Origin: Dictyoglomus sp.
GTDB taxonomy: Bacteria; Dictyoglomota; Dictyoglomia; Dictyoglomales; Dictyoglomaceae
Length of the DNA: 64,000 nt
Assembly: GCA_025060475.1 (NCBI GenBank)
Contig: JANXBZ010000001.1
Coordinates: 62,001-126,000, forward strand
Reading direction: 5' to 3'
Positions 1-8,994 of the stretch are shown one piece after another (the first letter of the stretch is position 1; each line of letters starts with the position of its first letter). Position numbers and translations under genes: made by a program. The notes beneath the pieces are model-generated. The model worked only from the letters and a program-made list of their open reading frames with translations. It did no database searches and was not told the DNA's origin.

Positions 1-702
1 TGGATGAATACCTTCATTCCATAAAGTATCTAGTCCGCTAAGAAGTAAATATACATCTCTTTTATATAGAGCATCTAAAAAGGTAAAAAATGCTACTTCC
101 TTTGGGGATGAAACTTTCTTAAGATCTTCTAAAGTAACTTCTTTTCTTTCTCCAACAAAAGAAACCACTTTCTCTAGTTCTTTATATAAAAAAGCTAAAT
201 TGTCTCCCCACGATATGGTTAAAAAATACTGAGCGTCAGAATCTAATGTAATATTTAATTCCTTAAGCTTTTCATTTAGCCATCTCCTAACACCTTCTGC
301 CCTTAGTTTTGAAAATTCAACAATTCCATTTCCAGGAATAATCTTTTCCAAATAGTTTTTTTTCTTAATCTCTTCTTCCCCATTCGCCATGAAAACAATA
401 CAAGTATTCATAGGTTTTTTTAAAAGAGAAATAATCTTATCTTTTTCCTTTGGTTCCTTTAAATTTTGACAATGTCTTATAACTAGTAATTGATTTTCAA
501 AGAGAGGAGGAGCCTCCAGAAAAGGAATAATCTCTTTCCATGTTATATCTTCTCCAAAGAATACATGATAGGAGGCGCTCTTAAATCTATTTCTTAATGA
601 CTCTAATGCATCCTCCATAAGAAATTTTTCTTCTCCAATGAATAGATATACTAGTGGAATTTCCTTTTGTTTAATTAATTTTTTAAACTCCCAATAATTC
701 AT
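1..702 (-). CDS. holA: DNA polymerase III delta subunit (partial, C-terminus outside window)
   Basis: The gene runs off the left edge, so only about the first 234 residues are seen of a family usually near 330. The translation begins MNYWEFKKL and contains LVYLFIGEEKFLMEDAL, the typical opening of HolA, followed by VFFGED, a region of short strands typical of the clamp-loader Rossmann fold, and then a helical part with FLDALYKRDVYLLL. HolA opens the beta clamp during clamp loading. The start ATG lies inside the end of the upstream comEC gene (20-base overlap), so the two are probably translated together. The comEA-comEC-holA order is common in bacteria and supports the call. Confidence 0.85.
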   Translation of the reverse strand, partial: MNYWEFKKLIKQKEIPLVYLFIGEEKFLMEDALESLRNRFKSASYHVFFGEDITWKEIIPFLEAPPLFENQLLVIRHCQNLKEPKEKDKIISLLKKPMNTCIVFMANGEEEIKKKNYLEKIIPGNGIVEFSKLRAEGVRRWLNEKLKELNITLDSDAQYFLTISWGDNLAFLYKELEKVVSFVGERKEVTLEDLKKVSSPKEVAFFTFLDALYKRDVYLLLSGLDTLWNEGIHP

Positions 703-2023
703 TTCTTGTATTCTTTAAAATAAAAGGAAAAATAATAAGTATCAAACTTAGTATCAAACTAATTTTATAATTTATAAGTATAAATTGCAAACCAGAGAAA
801 AGTATATTTATAAGAAATTCAATAATGGATATTAGGAAAGAAGTGAATGGAAAAATATTCAAGAGAATTAATAAAAATGAAAGAAAAAGAATCAAATGAA
901 AAATTGGAATAGAAAAAAGATTCCCAATGAGAGATAAAATATGAACTCTTTCAAAAAAATAAATATTAAAAGGCATGAGAAAAATAAATAACCAAAAAGA
1001 AGATTTCCATAAGTCTTGATAGTATTTTTTAATTAAGGGAATTTTAAAAGATGGAGTCAATATAAGTCCAAGAGTTGCGAGATAAGATAACTGAAAACTA
1101 ATATTGAAAATATTTAAAGGTGAAAAAATTAGAGAGATTAAACAAACCATAAAGAAAGAATTAATAATATCTTCTTCTCTTATAAAATTTTTTGCTAAGA
1201 TACTATAAAAATACATAAATACTGCCCTCAATACAGGAGGTTTATTTCCAACTATAAAAGCATAGAAAAATAAGAATAAACTTATAACAAACCTTAAATT
1301 TTTAGAATTAATTAAAAAAACTAAAAAACTCACTAATAATGTAATATGAAGCCCAGAAATTGCTAAAATATGTATTGTTCCAGTATTTATAAAAAGATCC
1401 TTTACTTTTTTACTCACAATTCCACTTTCTCCTAAAATAACAGCTCTTAAAAAAGATGAAATTTCAGGTTTACTTAATAATAAAATATTTTTTATATAAT
1501 TTTTAACCCTAATTCTTAATAACTTAAGAAAAGAAAGTTTTTTCCCTACAACTTTAAAATATTTTGTATTTCCAAACAAAATTATTCCTTCCCCCCAAAA
1601 CTTGTAAATATTTTCTCTTCCTACTGGAAATACTTTCAATTCCTCTAGATAAATTATATCTCCTATATTTATCTCTCTATTCTTATCAACTGTGAGAAGA
1701 ATCTTCTCCTTCTCATTAAGAGGTCTAAAGATAACTTCTTTTATCTTTTCCCTTTCTTCTACTTCCTCAACTATTCCCTTAACTTTCTCAAGTTTAAAAC
1801 CTCTAAAATAACTAAATTCTGGAATAGAAGATTTAGAAAGAAAAAATCCTAAAAAAAGGAAAAATAAAAAAAGAGGTGTAAGAAATAAATATTTTTCTTT
1901 GATAAGTATAAGAGAAAAAATAAAAATAGCTAAAAAATAAATTAAATCTCCTCCAATCCTCTGAAGGAAAATCCCACAAATAAAATATATTAAAAAGAAA
2001 AAAGATGGTGGAAGTTTATCCAA
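683..2023 (-). CDS. comEC: ComEC/Rec2-type DNA uptake channel, short form
   Basis: An integral membrane protein of 446 residues with many hydrophobic helices. The first 150 residues match the DUF4131-type soluble region between early helices. From about residue 185 comes the competence domain, with the hallmark stretch around INTGTIHILAISGLHI. ComEC carries single-stranded DNA across the inner membrane during transformation. Many ComEC proteins have a C-terminal metallo-beta-lactamase domain of about 250 residues; this one stops after the last membrane helices and has none. It follows comEA directly (no gap) and overlaps holA, so it belongs to a comEA-comEC-holA unit. The function as a DNA channel is inferred from family and context. 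Confidence 0.9.
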   Translation of the reverse strand: MDKLPPSFFFLIYFICGIFLQRIGGDLIYFLAIFIFSLILIKEKYLFLTPLFLFFLFLGFFLSKSSIPEFSYFRGFKLEKVKGIVEEVEEREKIKEVIFRPLNEKEKILLTVDKNREINIGDIIYLEELKVFPVGRENIYKFWGEGIILFGNTKYFKVVGKKLSFLKLLRIRVKNYIKNILLLSKPEISSFLRAVILGESGIVSKKVKDLFINTGTIHILAISGLHITLLVSFLVFLINSKNLRFVISLFLFFYAFIVGNKPPVLRAVFMYFYSILAKNFIREEDIINSFFMVCLISLIFSPLNIFNISFQLSYLATLGLILTPSFKIPLIKKYYQDLWKSSFWLFIFLMPFNIYFFERVHILSLIGNLFSIPIFHLILFLSFLLILLNIFPFTSFLISIIEFLINILFSGLQFILINYKISLILSLILIIFPFILKNTRNELLGV

Positions 2024-2572
2024 TTACCACTCTATAAGATCTTTTATTTGCTCAATTTTTTTCTTACCAATTCCTCTTACTTTCTCAAGATCTTCTAAAC
2101 TTTTAAATGGACCATTTTGTTCTCTATACTCAACAATTTTCTTTGCCAGAGATGGACCGATACCTGGCAAATTTTCTAATTCTTTCTCAGAGGCAAAATT
2201 AATATTTATCTTGTTATTCGAAAAAACATTTCCTTTTATTGTGGAGGATAATGTGGGAGAGATAAATTTTTCAGGAACTAGTATTTTACTTCCATCTTCT
2301 AAATATTCTGCTAAATTTAATCTATCTAAATCAGCAGAAGGAAGTGCTCCTCCTGCTGCTTGAATTCCATCTATAACGCGAGAACCCTCTAATAATTTAT
2401 ATACTCCAGGATTTGCTACCGCTCCAGCTATATGAACTATTATAAAATTCTCAAAAATTGCTCTTTCTTCTTTTTCTTTTTGATTATTTCGAAAAAGACT
2501 TCCTAATATTAGAATTAGAACTAAAATTATTGAAAAGAATAGAATATATTTTTTATAATTATCTTCCATCAT
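2024..2572 (-). CDS. comEA: ComEA competence DNA-binding protein
   Basis: A 182-residue protein with one N-terminal membrane helix (about residues 8-28), an SLBB domain (about 43-103, with IIVHIAGAVANPGVYKL) and a C-terminal pair of helix-hairpin-helix motifs (about 122-182, with LENLPGIGPSLAKKIVEYR and VRGIGKKKIEQI). This is the classical ComEA layout: a membrane-anchored receptor that binds double-stranded DNA outside the inner membrane and hands it to ComEC, encoded next. The ATG overlaps the stop of ctpA by four bases. Two tandem ATG codons are present, so the start could be one residue later. Confidence 0.92.
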   Translation of the reverse strand: MMEDNYKKYILFFSIILVLILILGSLFRNNQKEKEERAIFENFIIVHIAGAVANPGVYKLLEGSRVIDGIQAAGGALPSADLDRLNLAEYLEDGSKILVPEKFISPTLSSTIKGNVFSNNKININFASEKELENLPGIGPSLAKKIVEYREQNGPFKSLEDLEKVRGIGKKKIEQIKDLIEW

Positions 2573-3831
2573 CCCTTTATTGTAACCTTCTTCCCTTCCT
2601 GGAGCTTTTTGTTACTTAAAGCTATTTGAAGTTTTAATACCTCTATAGCCTTATCTAACTGAATATCTCTCTCTTTTCCTACATTTTCAGGTGCCATTTC
2701 CACAATATAATCAGGAACTATTCCTTCATTATGTATACTTCTCCCTGAAGGAAGTAAATATCTTTCTGTTGTTATTATTAAAGCAGAACCATCGGACAAG
2801 GAAAAAATGCTCTGAACCACACCTTTTCCAAAAGTTTTCTCCCCAACTAATACTCCTTTTTGATAGTCTTTTATAGCTCCAGATAATATTTCTGAAGCAC
2901 TCGCAGAATATCTATTAACCAGAACTACAAGAGGTTTTTCCCAAATCAAATTACCAGTAGCATATTCTCCCCATCTATTTGCATCTCTATCTTCTCTATA
3001 AACTATAACCCCTTTTGATAAGAAGTTGCCTATAATCTTATTATTTTTATCCCTTATAACAGTTTGAACTTGATCTCTATTACTTATAAAGAAACTTGCA
3101 ATCTCTACAGCGGATCTTAAATCACCACCTGGATTATTTCTTAAATCCAAAATTAAACCCGAAATATTATTTCTTTTCATTTTTTCTATAGAGGCTCTCA
3201 ACTTTTCTGGAGAATTTTGTGTAAATTCATAAAATCTAATATAACCAATATTATCTTTTAAAATCTTATCTTCAACAACAGGTGCTTCTATTTTTACTCT
3301 TACCAATTCAAACTCATAAATTTTCTTTTCTGATTCTCTATATATCTTTATTTTTACTTTTTTACCTAACTCTCCTCTAATCATACTTACAACTTCATCA
3401 ATAGTCTTCCCTTCAACAGATTGATCATCTACAGCAATAATCTGATCGCCAGGTTTTATTCCAGCTTTATGAGCAGGTGTCCCTTCTATAGGGGTTACTA
3501 CAAAAATTTTGTCATCTTTTTGCTCCAATCTCATTCCTACCCCATAAAAAGTTCCTTTTATATCTTCACTAAAGGTCTTAAAAGCTTTTGGATCAAGAAA
3601 TCGAGAATAAGGGTCATTAAGCCCTTTAATCATTCCTTTTATTGCTTCATATTGCAATTTAGTATTATCTATATTTTTCTCAATAAAAGCATTTTTAATA
3701 TAAAAAAGCACTTCTAAAAAAGTTTTAATATCTTCATATACTATTTCTCTAGCAGCCCAAATTTTAGTTATGATAAATATAGAAATAACTAGAATAGTAA
3801 GACTTATAATAATCTTTCCTTTACTCTTCAT
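2569..3831 (-). CDS. C-terminal processing peptidase, S41 family (CtpA-like)
   Basis: A 420-residue exported serine protease. It has an N-terminal signal or anchor helix (about residues 7-25), the DPYSRF motif typical of S41A peptidases (73-79), a PDZ domain (about 92-170) and a peptidase core (about 190-370). The catalytic Ser lies in SASASE (309-314) and the Lys is K336 in TFGKG. Such enzymes trim or degrade envelope proteins from the C-terminus. Its neighbours are an EnvC-like factor and FtsX upstream, and CtpA-type proteases are known to control peptidoglycan hydrolases in other bacteria, so a role in wall turnover is plausible but inferred. Confidence 0.93.
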   Translation of the reverse strand: MKSKGKIIISLTILVISIFIITKIWAAREIVYEDIKTFLEVLFYIKNAFIEKNIDNTKLQYEAIKGMIKGLNDPYSRFLDPKAFKTFSEDIKGTFYGVGMRLEQKDDKIFVVTPIEGTPAHKAGIKPGDQIIAVDDQSVEGKTIDEVVSMIRGELGKKVKIKIYRESEKKIYEFELVRVKIEAPVVEDKILKDNIGYIRFYEFTQNSPEKLRASIEKMKRNNISGLILDLRNNPGGDLRSAVEIASFFISNRDQVQTVIRDKNNKIIGNFLSKGVIVYREDRDANRWGEYATGNLIWEKPLVVLVNRYSASASEILSGAIKDYQKGVLVGEKTFGKGVVQSIFSLSDGSALIITTERYLLPSGRSIHNEGIVPDYIVEMAPENVGKERDIQLDKAIEVLKLQIALSNKKLQEGKKVTIKG

Positions 3832-3853
3832 CAGTTTTCTCCTCCTAAAAATT

Positions 3854-4996
3854 TTATTTTAACCAAGATAATGGATCTTGGGGAATTCCATCAACTCTCA
3901 CTTCAAAATGTAAATGAGGTCCAGTACTCAAACCTGTACTTCCTACATATCCTACAATTTGACCTTCACTTACTTGCTCTTCTAATTCTACCACAATTCG
4001 AGAAAGATGAGCATATAATGTTGTTACTCCTCCTCCATGATCTAGTATTACTAGTTTACCGTATCCTCCATACCAATCCGCATAAATAACCTTTCCAGGA
4101 GCCACTGCCTTTACAGGAACGCCATAATCTGCCAATATATCAATTCCTGTATGCATCATATAAGCTCCACCTAAAAGGGGATGACGTCTTATTCCAAAAC
4201 CCGATGTTATAGCTCCAATAACAGGCCATGAAAGTTTCCCTTTTTGGGCTTTTTTCAATCTAGAGGCAGAAGCTAGTCTTCTAATCAATGCCTCAATTTC
4301 CTTTGATTCTCTTTCTAGAGTTGCAATTGTTTGTTGCTGTAATCTTTTCTGTCTTCTTATCTGCTCAAGATAAACACTCTTTTCTTTCTTTTTTCTTTCT
4401 ATATAAGCTTTTTTTTCTTCAATCTCTCTTACCAAGATCTCTATTTTTCTTTTTTCTTCTTCCCATTCCTTTCTTTTTTGAGCTAAATCTTTACATTGGT
4501 TATCTATTTTATCTAATCTCCTAGCCTCACTTTTAAAAATATTTTTAAGATAATAGGGAATTGCTAACAAATCAAAAGCAATTTTGTTTCCCCAGAAAAT
4601 CTCCCAATAATTCTCATTATTACTATTTTCTTTAAAAATTTCACTTAAGGCGATTTTATAATTTAGACTTCTATTTTTCAAATTCCTTTCCATAATTTTT
4701 AACTGAGTAGATATTACTATAAGATTTGCTTGAGCTTGTCCTAATCTTGCTTCCGCATTAACTAATTCTCTTTCTGTTTTTTCTAATTGCTGATCAATTT
4801 TACTTATTTCTCTTGCAATATTTAGTTCTTTAGTCTCTAAAATCTTAACCTGTTCCTTTAATAAAGTTATTTTTTGTTTTTTTTGTTTAAGCTCCTGTTG
4901 TTTCTTAGTCAAAAGGTCTGTAGTCTCTCCTACTTTAAATAAAAAAGATATAAACGATAATATAAAAATAAAAAAGATAATTTTTCTCTGAATCAT
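3854..4996 (-). CDS. EnvC-like murein hydrolase activator, M23 domain
   Basis: A 380-residue protein with an N-terminal signal helix (about 5-22), a long coiled coil of Lys/Glu/Leu-rich helices (about 25-240) and a C-terminal M23/LytM domain (about 258-380) starting near LSWPVIGAITSGFG. Zinc-binding residues of an active LytM enzyme appear present: an HxxxG-type HPLLGG, HTGID and HLHFE. It could therefore be an active endopeptidase and not only an activator. Its start overlaps the ftsX stop by four bases, which fits the known FtsX-EnvC partnership in which the FtsX outer loop controls the coiled coil. The start ATG has a hydrophobic leader right after it. Confidence 0.88.
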   Translation of the reverse strand: MIQRKIIFFIFILSFISFLFKVGETTDLLTKKQQELKQKKQKITLLKEQVKILETKELNIAREISKIDQQLEKTERELVNAEARLGQAQANLIVISTQLKIMERNLKNRSLNYKIALSEIFKENSNNENYWEIFWGNKIAFDLLAIPYYLKNIFKSEARRLDKIDNQCKDLAQKRKEWEEEKRKIEILVREIEEKKAYIERKKKEKSVYLEQIRRQKRLQQQTIATLERESKEIEALIRRLASASRLKKAQKGKLSWPVIGAITSGFGIRRHPLLGGAYMMHTGIDILADYGVPVKAVAPGKVIYADWYGGYGKLVILDHGGGVTTLYAHLSRIVVELEEQVSEGQIVGYVGSTGLSTGPHLHFEVRVDGIPQDPLSWLK

Positions 4997-5808
4997 TCTC
5001 TCAACCTATACCAGCCAATAAAGGCTGATGAAAAACTCAATATTAAGCTAGAAAGGAAAAAGAATAATCCCCAAAGAACAAAATGTCTTATGTTTATAAA
5101 AGAAATATAAGGAAGAATATTCGAAAAATTATCTTTTAAAAAATATAGAATATAATATAAAACAATAAGAGAAGATACAGAGGAAAAGAAAATTGTAAAG
5201 AAATTCTCAAGAATCTGAGATACAATAGAAAAATTAGGAAAAGCCACTTGAGAATGAGCCAAAAGCTCAATAATTATGATAACATAAGCAAGACTTCCTA
5301 TAAGAATAAATATTTTCTTTAGATTATTTGCAATTCTACTTATGTTAAGCCATTGATCTCGAAGCTCTAAAGAATATTTCACCTCCTCGACATTGGGATT
5401 AGATATGAGCCAAGAAACCAAGTCTTCCATTTTCTCAAGAGAATACAAACTTATTTCTAATGCTTTTGGCAGATTAGCAGGGGATACCCAAGCAAAAATT
5501 TCTTTTTCACCTCCAAGAGATTCCTTCAACCTTTTCCAAGCAGTATTTTGATCTATAAAATTTATATTCATTATAGGAAATTGAATTTTAATATCCCTTT
5601 GTATTCTAGATATATTCTCATCAGAAATATTTGACGGAAAAAAAGCATACACTTTAATTCTATCCTGCCATATGGACAGAGAACCATTAAGAGATGTTAT
5701 AAAAAAAATTAAAATAAGAAAAATTAAAAAAAACACAAAAAGACCTATAAACATGAAGAAGCTTTTTTTAGAGAAGCTATACCAACCTCTCCTCAATTCT
5801 TCCCACAT
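4993..5808 (-). CDS. ftsX: Cell division protein FtsX
   Basis: A 271-residue membrane protein with the FtsX plan: a cytoplasmic start, one helix (about 18-42), an extracytoplasmic region of about 110 residues, and three further helices (about 168-188, 200-225, 243-265). The outer region carries the family pattern KVYAFFPSNISDENI, with a later stretch NPNVEEVKYS resembling the usual loop. FtsX normally pairs with the ATPase FtsE and controls peptidoglycan hydrolases. Here FtsE is not beside it; the upstream gene encodes a DUF4321 protein. Downstream lies the EnvC-like gene with a four-base overlap. Confidence 0.85.
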   Translation of the reverse strand: MWEELRRGWYSFSKKSFFMFIGLFVFFLIFLILIFFITSLNGSLSIWQDRIKVYAFFPSNISDENISRIQRDIKIQFPIMNINFIDQNTAWKRLKESLGGEKEIFAWVSPANLPKALEISLYSLEKMEDLVSWLISNPNVEEVKYSLELRDQWLNISRIANNLKKIFILIGSLAYVIIIIELLAHSQVAFPNFSIVSQILENFFTIFFSSVSSLIVLYYILYFLKDNFSNILPYISFINIRHFVLWGLFFFLSSLILSFSSAFIGWYRLRE

Positions 5809-5824
5809 TTTCTCACCTTAAATA

Positions 5825-6070
5825 CTATATACTATAAAAAATTAATACTAAAAGGATTCCAATAGCACTACCCAAATTAAATCTAAGATTTAATCCAAAT
5901 GTCAAGTTTATAAAATAAAGATCTAAAGTCCAAGGAGAAAAACCAATATTTATGCCCTCAGTAAGAATTGGAATTTTGTCTTTTAGAGCCTCTGCAATAA
6001 CCCCTCCAATAATTACACCTAAAATTAATAGGAATATCAGTAATCTTATAGACCACTTATTCCTTCTCAT
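5825..6070 (-). CDS. DUF4321-type small membrane protein
   Basis: An 81-residue protein with two predicted membrane helices (about 8-28 and 64-80). It matches my memory of the DUF4321 family: a GxxxG-rich first helix (ILGVIIGGVIAE), a short outer loop with LDLYFINLTFGLNLRFNLG and a hydrophobic end. No function is known. It overlaps by one base with the stop of the upstream Gx transporter gene and lies 17 bases before ftsX, so it is part of the long operon. The family call is from pattern recall only. Confidence 0.6.
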   Translation of the reverse strand: MRRNKWSIRLLIFLLILGVIIGGVIAEALKDKIPILTEGINIGFSPWTLDLYFINLTFGLNLRFNLGSAIGILLVLIFYSI

Positions 6071-6594
6071 TAATTTCCTCCTAATATAAAGGACAATCTT
6101 TTAATTATCCAATTTGCTAAAATTCCGTTAAAGGTTCCTGTAGTTATAGCAAATATTAATAAAAAGGGAATATAGAAAAAAATACTTTTATGAGAGATAA
6201 AAAAGGATACTATCATTAATTGAGAAATATTATGAGAAAGAGCACCAAGTATACTTATAAAAGTAAGGCTAAGATCCTTCTTATTAAACAAAAAACCCAT
6301 AGTTAAAGCGCTAATTATTCCCCCCATTAAACTTAGAAAAAAAGAAAAACCAAAAAGACCTCCTAATATCATATTCACAATCAATACTCTAAGAATAGAG
6401 ATAATTAATCCTTCTTTTAGACCCCACCAATAAATTCCTATCAAAGTTATTATATTAGCTATTCCAAGTTTTGCTCCTGGAAGCGAAGATAAAGGATTTA
6501 GAAATAATGCTTCTAAATAATATAATATACAAGCAAGAGAAATCATAATTCCTAAAAAAGAAACAAAGTATATTCTATTTTTAAATTTTATCAT
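6070..6594 (-). CDS. Gx transporter family membrane protein
   Basis: A 174-residue protein made almost wholly of membrane helices. The segment LSSLPGAKLGIANIITLIG and the later IISALTMG and GALSHNISQL are typical of the Gx transporter family (once named heptaprenyl diphosphate synthase component I), which is related to small-molecule S-component-like carriers. Genes of this family often lie next to ApbE and Rnf genes, as here: the start overlaps the apbE stop by four bases. A role in supplying a flavin or precursor to ApbE/Rnf is a guess from context; no substrate can be read from the sequence. Confidence 0.7.
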   Translation of the reverse strand: MIKFKNRIYFVSFLGIMISLACILYYLEALFLNPLSSLPGAKLGIANIITLIGIYWWGLKEGLIISILRVLIVNMILGGLFGFSFFLSLMGGIISALTMGFLFNKKDLSLTFISILGALSHNISQLMIVSFFISHKSIFFYIPFLLIFAITTGTFNGILANWIIKRLSFILGGN

Positions 6595-7577
6595 TTTTCT
6601 TCTTCAAAATAAATATTATCAGACTTCCAGATTTTTCCATCCTTTTCTACAATAATTACTCCGACATCTCTAAATTTACTTTTCCAAAGATCCTTTCCTC
6701 TTTCTCCTAAAACAAAAAATAAAGTTGATAAAGCATCTGCAGTAATTCCATTCTTACTTATGATAGTTACACTCATTATTTCCGAAGAAGGAATTCCTGT
6801 CTTAGGATTAATAATATGGGGATATCTTTTACCATTGTTTACAAAGAATCTTTCATAATCTCCCGAAGTAGCTACTACTCCACTTTTAATTTTTATTTTT
6901 CCAATAATTCTTCCTTCTTTTCTTGGATGTTTAATTCCAATTATCCAATAATCTCCTTTTAAAGGCTTACCGTATACCCCAATAGTTCCACCTATATCTA
7001 AATAAACTCTTTGCAAATTAAGATTTTTAGAAATCTCCAAAAGTCTTTGAACTGCATACCCTTTTGCAATTCCTCCTAGATCTAATGACATTCCTTTTCT
7101 TTTAAGTCTCACTTTTCCTTCAGATATTTCTAGATCTTTCCAATTTACTTTACTTAAGGCTTCTTTTAATTCTTTATCGTTAGGAATATACAAACTTCCA
7201 TTATAAAATCCCCATAATTCCATTAGAGGCCCTATAGTTGGATCAAATAGACCTTCGGAAATTTGAGCATAGTATTTTGCTTCCTTAAGAACATCTTCAA
7301 CTTCTTTAGAGACCTCTATCCAATCTCCTGCTTTTTTATTTATTTTATAAACTTCACTTTGGGGATTGAATCTATTTAACTTTTGATCTAGTTCTTCTAA
7401 TTTTTTCCAGCAAATCTCTTTTGCTTTTTCGCTATCCTTTCCCCAAAAATAAATAGTTATAAAGGTATCCATTAGGATACCACTTTTTTGAGCTTCATAT
7501 TTAGAAAAATTCTCCCTTATTAGATAGGCGCCTATTAAGATTATAAATAAAAAAATTAAGCTTTTTAAAACTCTCAT
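6591..7577 (-). CDS. apbE: FAD:protein FMN transferase (ApbE)
   Basis: A 328-residue protein with an N-terminal anchor helix (about 5-20). ApbE moves FMN from FAD onto Thr or Ser of target proteins outside the membrane, using Mg2+. Family patterns seen: GILMDTFITIYFWG near the start, SLDLGGIAKGYAV, YLDIGGT, ATSGDYERFF and PHIINPKTG, then VTIISKNGITADALSTLFFVLG with the metal-binding Asp. It starts at the last base of rnfB, so it is translated with the Rnf genes. Its likely targets are RnfG and RnfD encoded upstream in the same operon, both of which carry flavin-attachment motifs. Confidence 0.95.
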   Translation of the reverse strand: MRVLKSLIFLFIILIGAYLIRENFSKYEAQKSGILMDTFITIYFWGKDSEKAKEICWKKLEELDQKLNRFNPQSEVYKINKKAGDWIEVSKEVEDVLKEAKYYAQISEGLFDPTIGPLMELWGFYNGSLYIPNDKELKEALSKVNWKDLEISEGKVRLKRKGMSLDLGGIAKGYAVQRLLEISKNLNLQRVYLDIGGTIGVYGKPLKGDYWIIGIKHPRKEGRIIGKIKIKSGVVATSGDYERFFVNNGKRYPHIINPKTGIPSSEIMSVTIISKNGITADALSTLFFVLGERGKDLWKSKFRDVGVIIVEKDGKIWKSDNIYFEEEK

Positions 7578-8380
7578 TACTTAGTTTTTAATAGAATTAG
7601 AGCCTTTGTAGGACATTTTTCTACACAAATTCCACATCCATCACAGATTTCATAATTTATCATAGGAAGTCTTCCTTGCATTGTTATAGCCCCTTTTGGA
7701 CATACTCGAGTACATATTCCACAACCAATACAAGCTCTTGAACACACCTGTCTTGCATCAGGCCCAGGTAAAATTGTTTTACATCCTAAAAGTAAAGGGA
7801 TATTAATAGGAAGAAGAGTCAAAATTCCCCTTGGGCATTCCTTAACACATAAACCACATCCCGTACACTTCGTAGAATCAATCTTTGGAAGTCCATCTTC
7901 TCCCATATATATTGCAGAAAAAGGACAGACCATAACACAGTCTCCATATCCAATACATCCATTGGGACATCCTTTCTCTCCTCCCTGAGTTAGATGTGAG
8001 GCCCTACAAGTTTTGATTCCTTTATATATAAACCTATTAACAGCTATTTCCTTTCCACCTTGGCAATTTAAAAAGGCAATATTTTTAGTTATTGTAATTT
8101 CTTCCTCCAAGCCTAAAACTTTTGCTACTTCCTTTGCAACTTTTTCTCCTCCAGCAACACAACCAGTACTTTTAGCTTTCCCTTCTATAATTGCTTGAGC
8201 TAATCCTTCACATCCAGGGTAACCACAAGCACCACAGTTAGTTCCTGGCAAAACTTTTAATATCTCAGAAAGTCTTGGATCAATTTCCACAGCAAATTTT
8301 TTTCCTGCAAAAGCAAGAGTGCTTCCAAAAACTAATCCTATTCCTCCTAATACTAATGCTGCTAATAAGACTATACTCAT
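7577..8380 (-). CDS. rnfB: Rnf complex iron-sulfur subunit RnfB
   Basis: A 267-residue subunit that passes electrons from ferredoxin into the Rnf ion pump. It has an N-terminal membrane helix (about 3-25), then a cluster-binding domain with TNCGACGYPGCEGL (about 46-60), and then several ferredoxin-type Cys groups: GCPNGCIGYGDCVMVCP, CTGCGLCVKECP, CIGCGICTRVCP and CDGCGICVEKCP. This gives more clusters than a minimal RnfB and resembles the form found in clostridia and Thermotogales. It is the last rnf gene and is followed at once by apbE. The call rests on motifs and on the complete rnfCDGEAB order. Confidence 0.96.
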   Translation of the reverse strand: MSIVLLAALVLGGIGLVFGSTLAFAGKKFAVEIDPRLSEILKVLPGTNCGACGYPGCEGLAQAIIEGKAKSTGCVAGGEKVAKEVAKVLGLEEEITITKNIAFLNCQGGKEIAVNRFIYKGIKTCRASHLTQGGEKGCPNGCIGYGDCVMVCPFSAIYMGEDGLPKIDSTKCTGCGLCVKECPRGILTLLPINIPLLLGCKTILPGPDARQVCSRACIGCGICTRVCPKGAITMQGRLPMINYEICDGCGICVEKCPTKALILLKTK

Positions 8381-8393
8381 AATTTCCCTCCTT

Positions 8394-8981
8394 TTAATGT
8401 GCCATTCCTTGGAATCCTAAAAATACAAGAGCTAATAATCCAGAAGTTATAAAAACTAAAGGATAACCTTTCCAAAAATCAGGGATATCTGAAAAAGCTA
8501 ATCTTTCTCTAATAGCAGCTAAAAGAAGAAGAGCAATAGTATAACCCACTGAAACTCCTAAAGAATAAATAATAACTTCCAAAAGATTATAAGCCATATC
8601 TATATTAATAAAAGTTACACCTAAAATAGCACAATTTGTTGTTATTAATGGCAAATATATTCCCATAGCCCTATATAGATAAGGAGAAGTTTTTCTTATT
8701 ACCATTTCCACAAGCTGAACTAATGCAGCAATGACTAGTATAAAGGCTATTATTTTTAAAAATATAAGATTTAAAGGCTGTAATATGTAGTAATATATGA
8801 AAAAAGTCACAACAGAAGCCATGACTGTTACAAAAGTAACAGCAATACCCATTCCTATAGAGGCATCATATTGAGAAGTCATTCCTACATAAGAACATAA
8901 GGCTAAAAATCGCATAAAGACAATATTATCTACTAAGGAAGCAAATAAGAATAATGTAAACAATTTTCCTAAAATTACCAT
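8394..8981 (-). CDS. rnfA: Rnf complex membrane subunit RnfA
   Basis: A 195-residue protein with about six membrane helices. It shows the RnfA/NqrE pattern: LASLVDNIVFMRFLALCSYVG near the start, with the conserved Cys of the first half, and LPLITTNCAILGVTF in the middle with the second Cys, then AIRERLAFSDIPDFWKG near the end. RnfA and RnfE form an inverted pair that holds an iron centre between them in the membrane. It lies 13 bases after rnfE and 13 before rnfB, in the standard operon order. Confidence 0.96.
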   Translation of the reverse strand: MVILGKLFTLFLFASLVDNIVFMRFLALCSYVGMTSQYDASIGMGIAVTFVTVMASVVTFFIYYYILQPLNLIFLKIIAFILVIAALVQLVEMVIRKTSPYLYRAMGIYLPLITTNCAILGVTFINIDMAYNLLEVIIYSLGVSVGYTIALLLLAAIRERLAFSDIPDFWKGYPLVFITSGLLALVFLGFQGMAH

Positions 8982-8994
8982 AGCTTCCTCCTAA

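Noticed and set aside
3421-4524. Plus-strand frames of 70-100 codons within ctpA and the EnvC-like gene
   Set aside because: They are antisense shadows rich in Phe, Leu and Ser without ribosome binding sites, opposite well-recognised genes.
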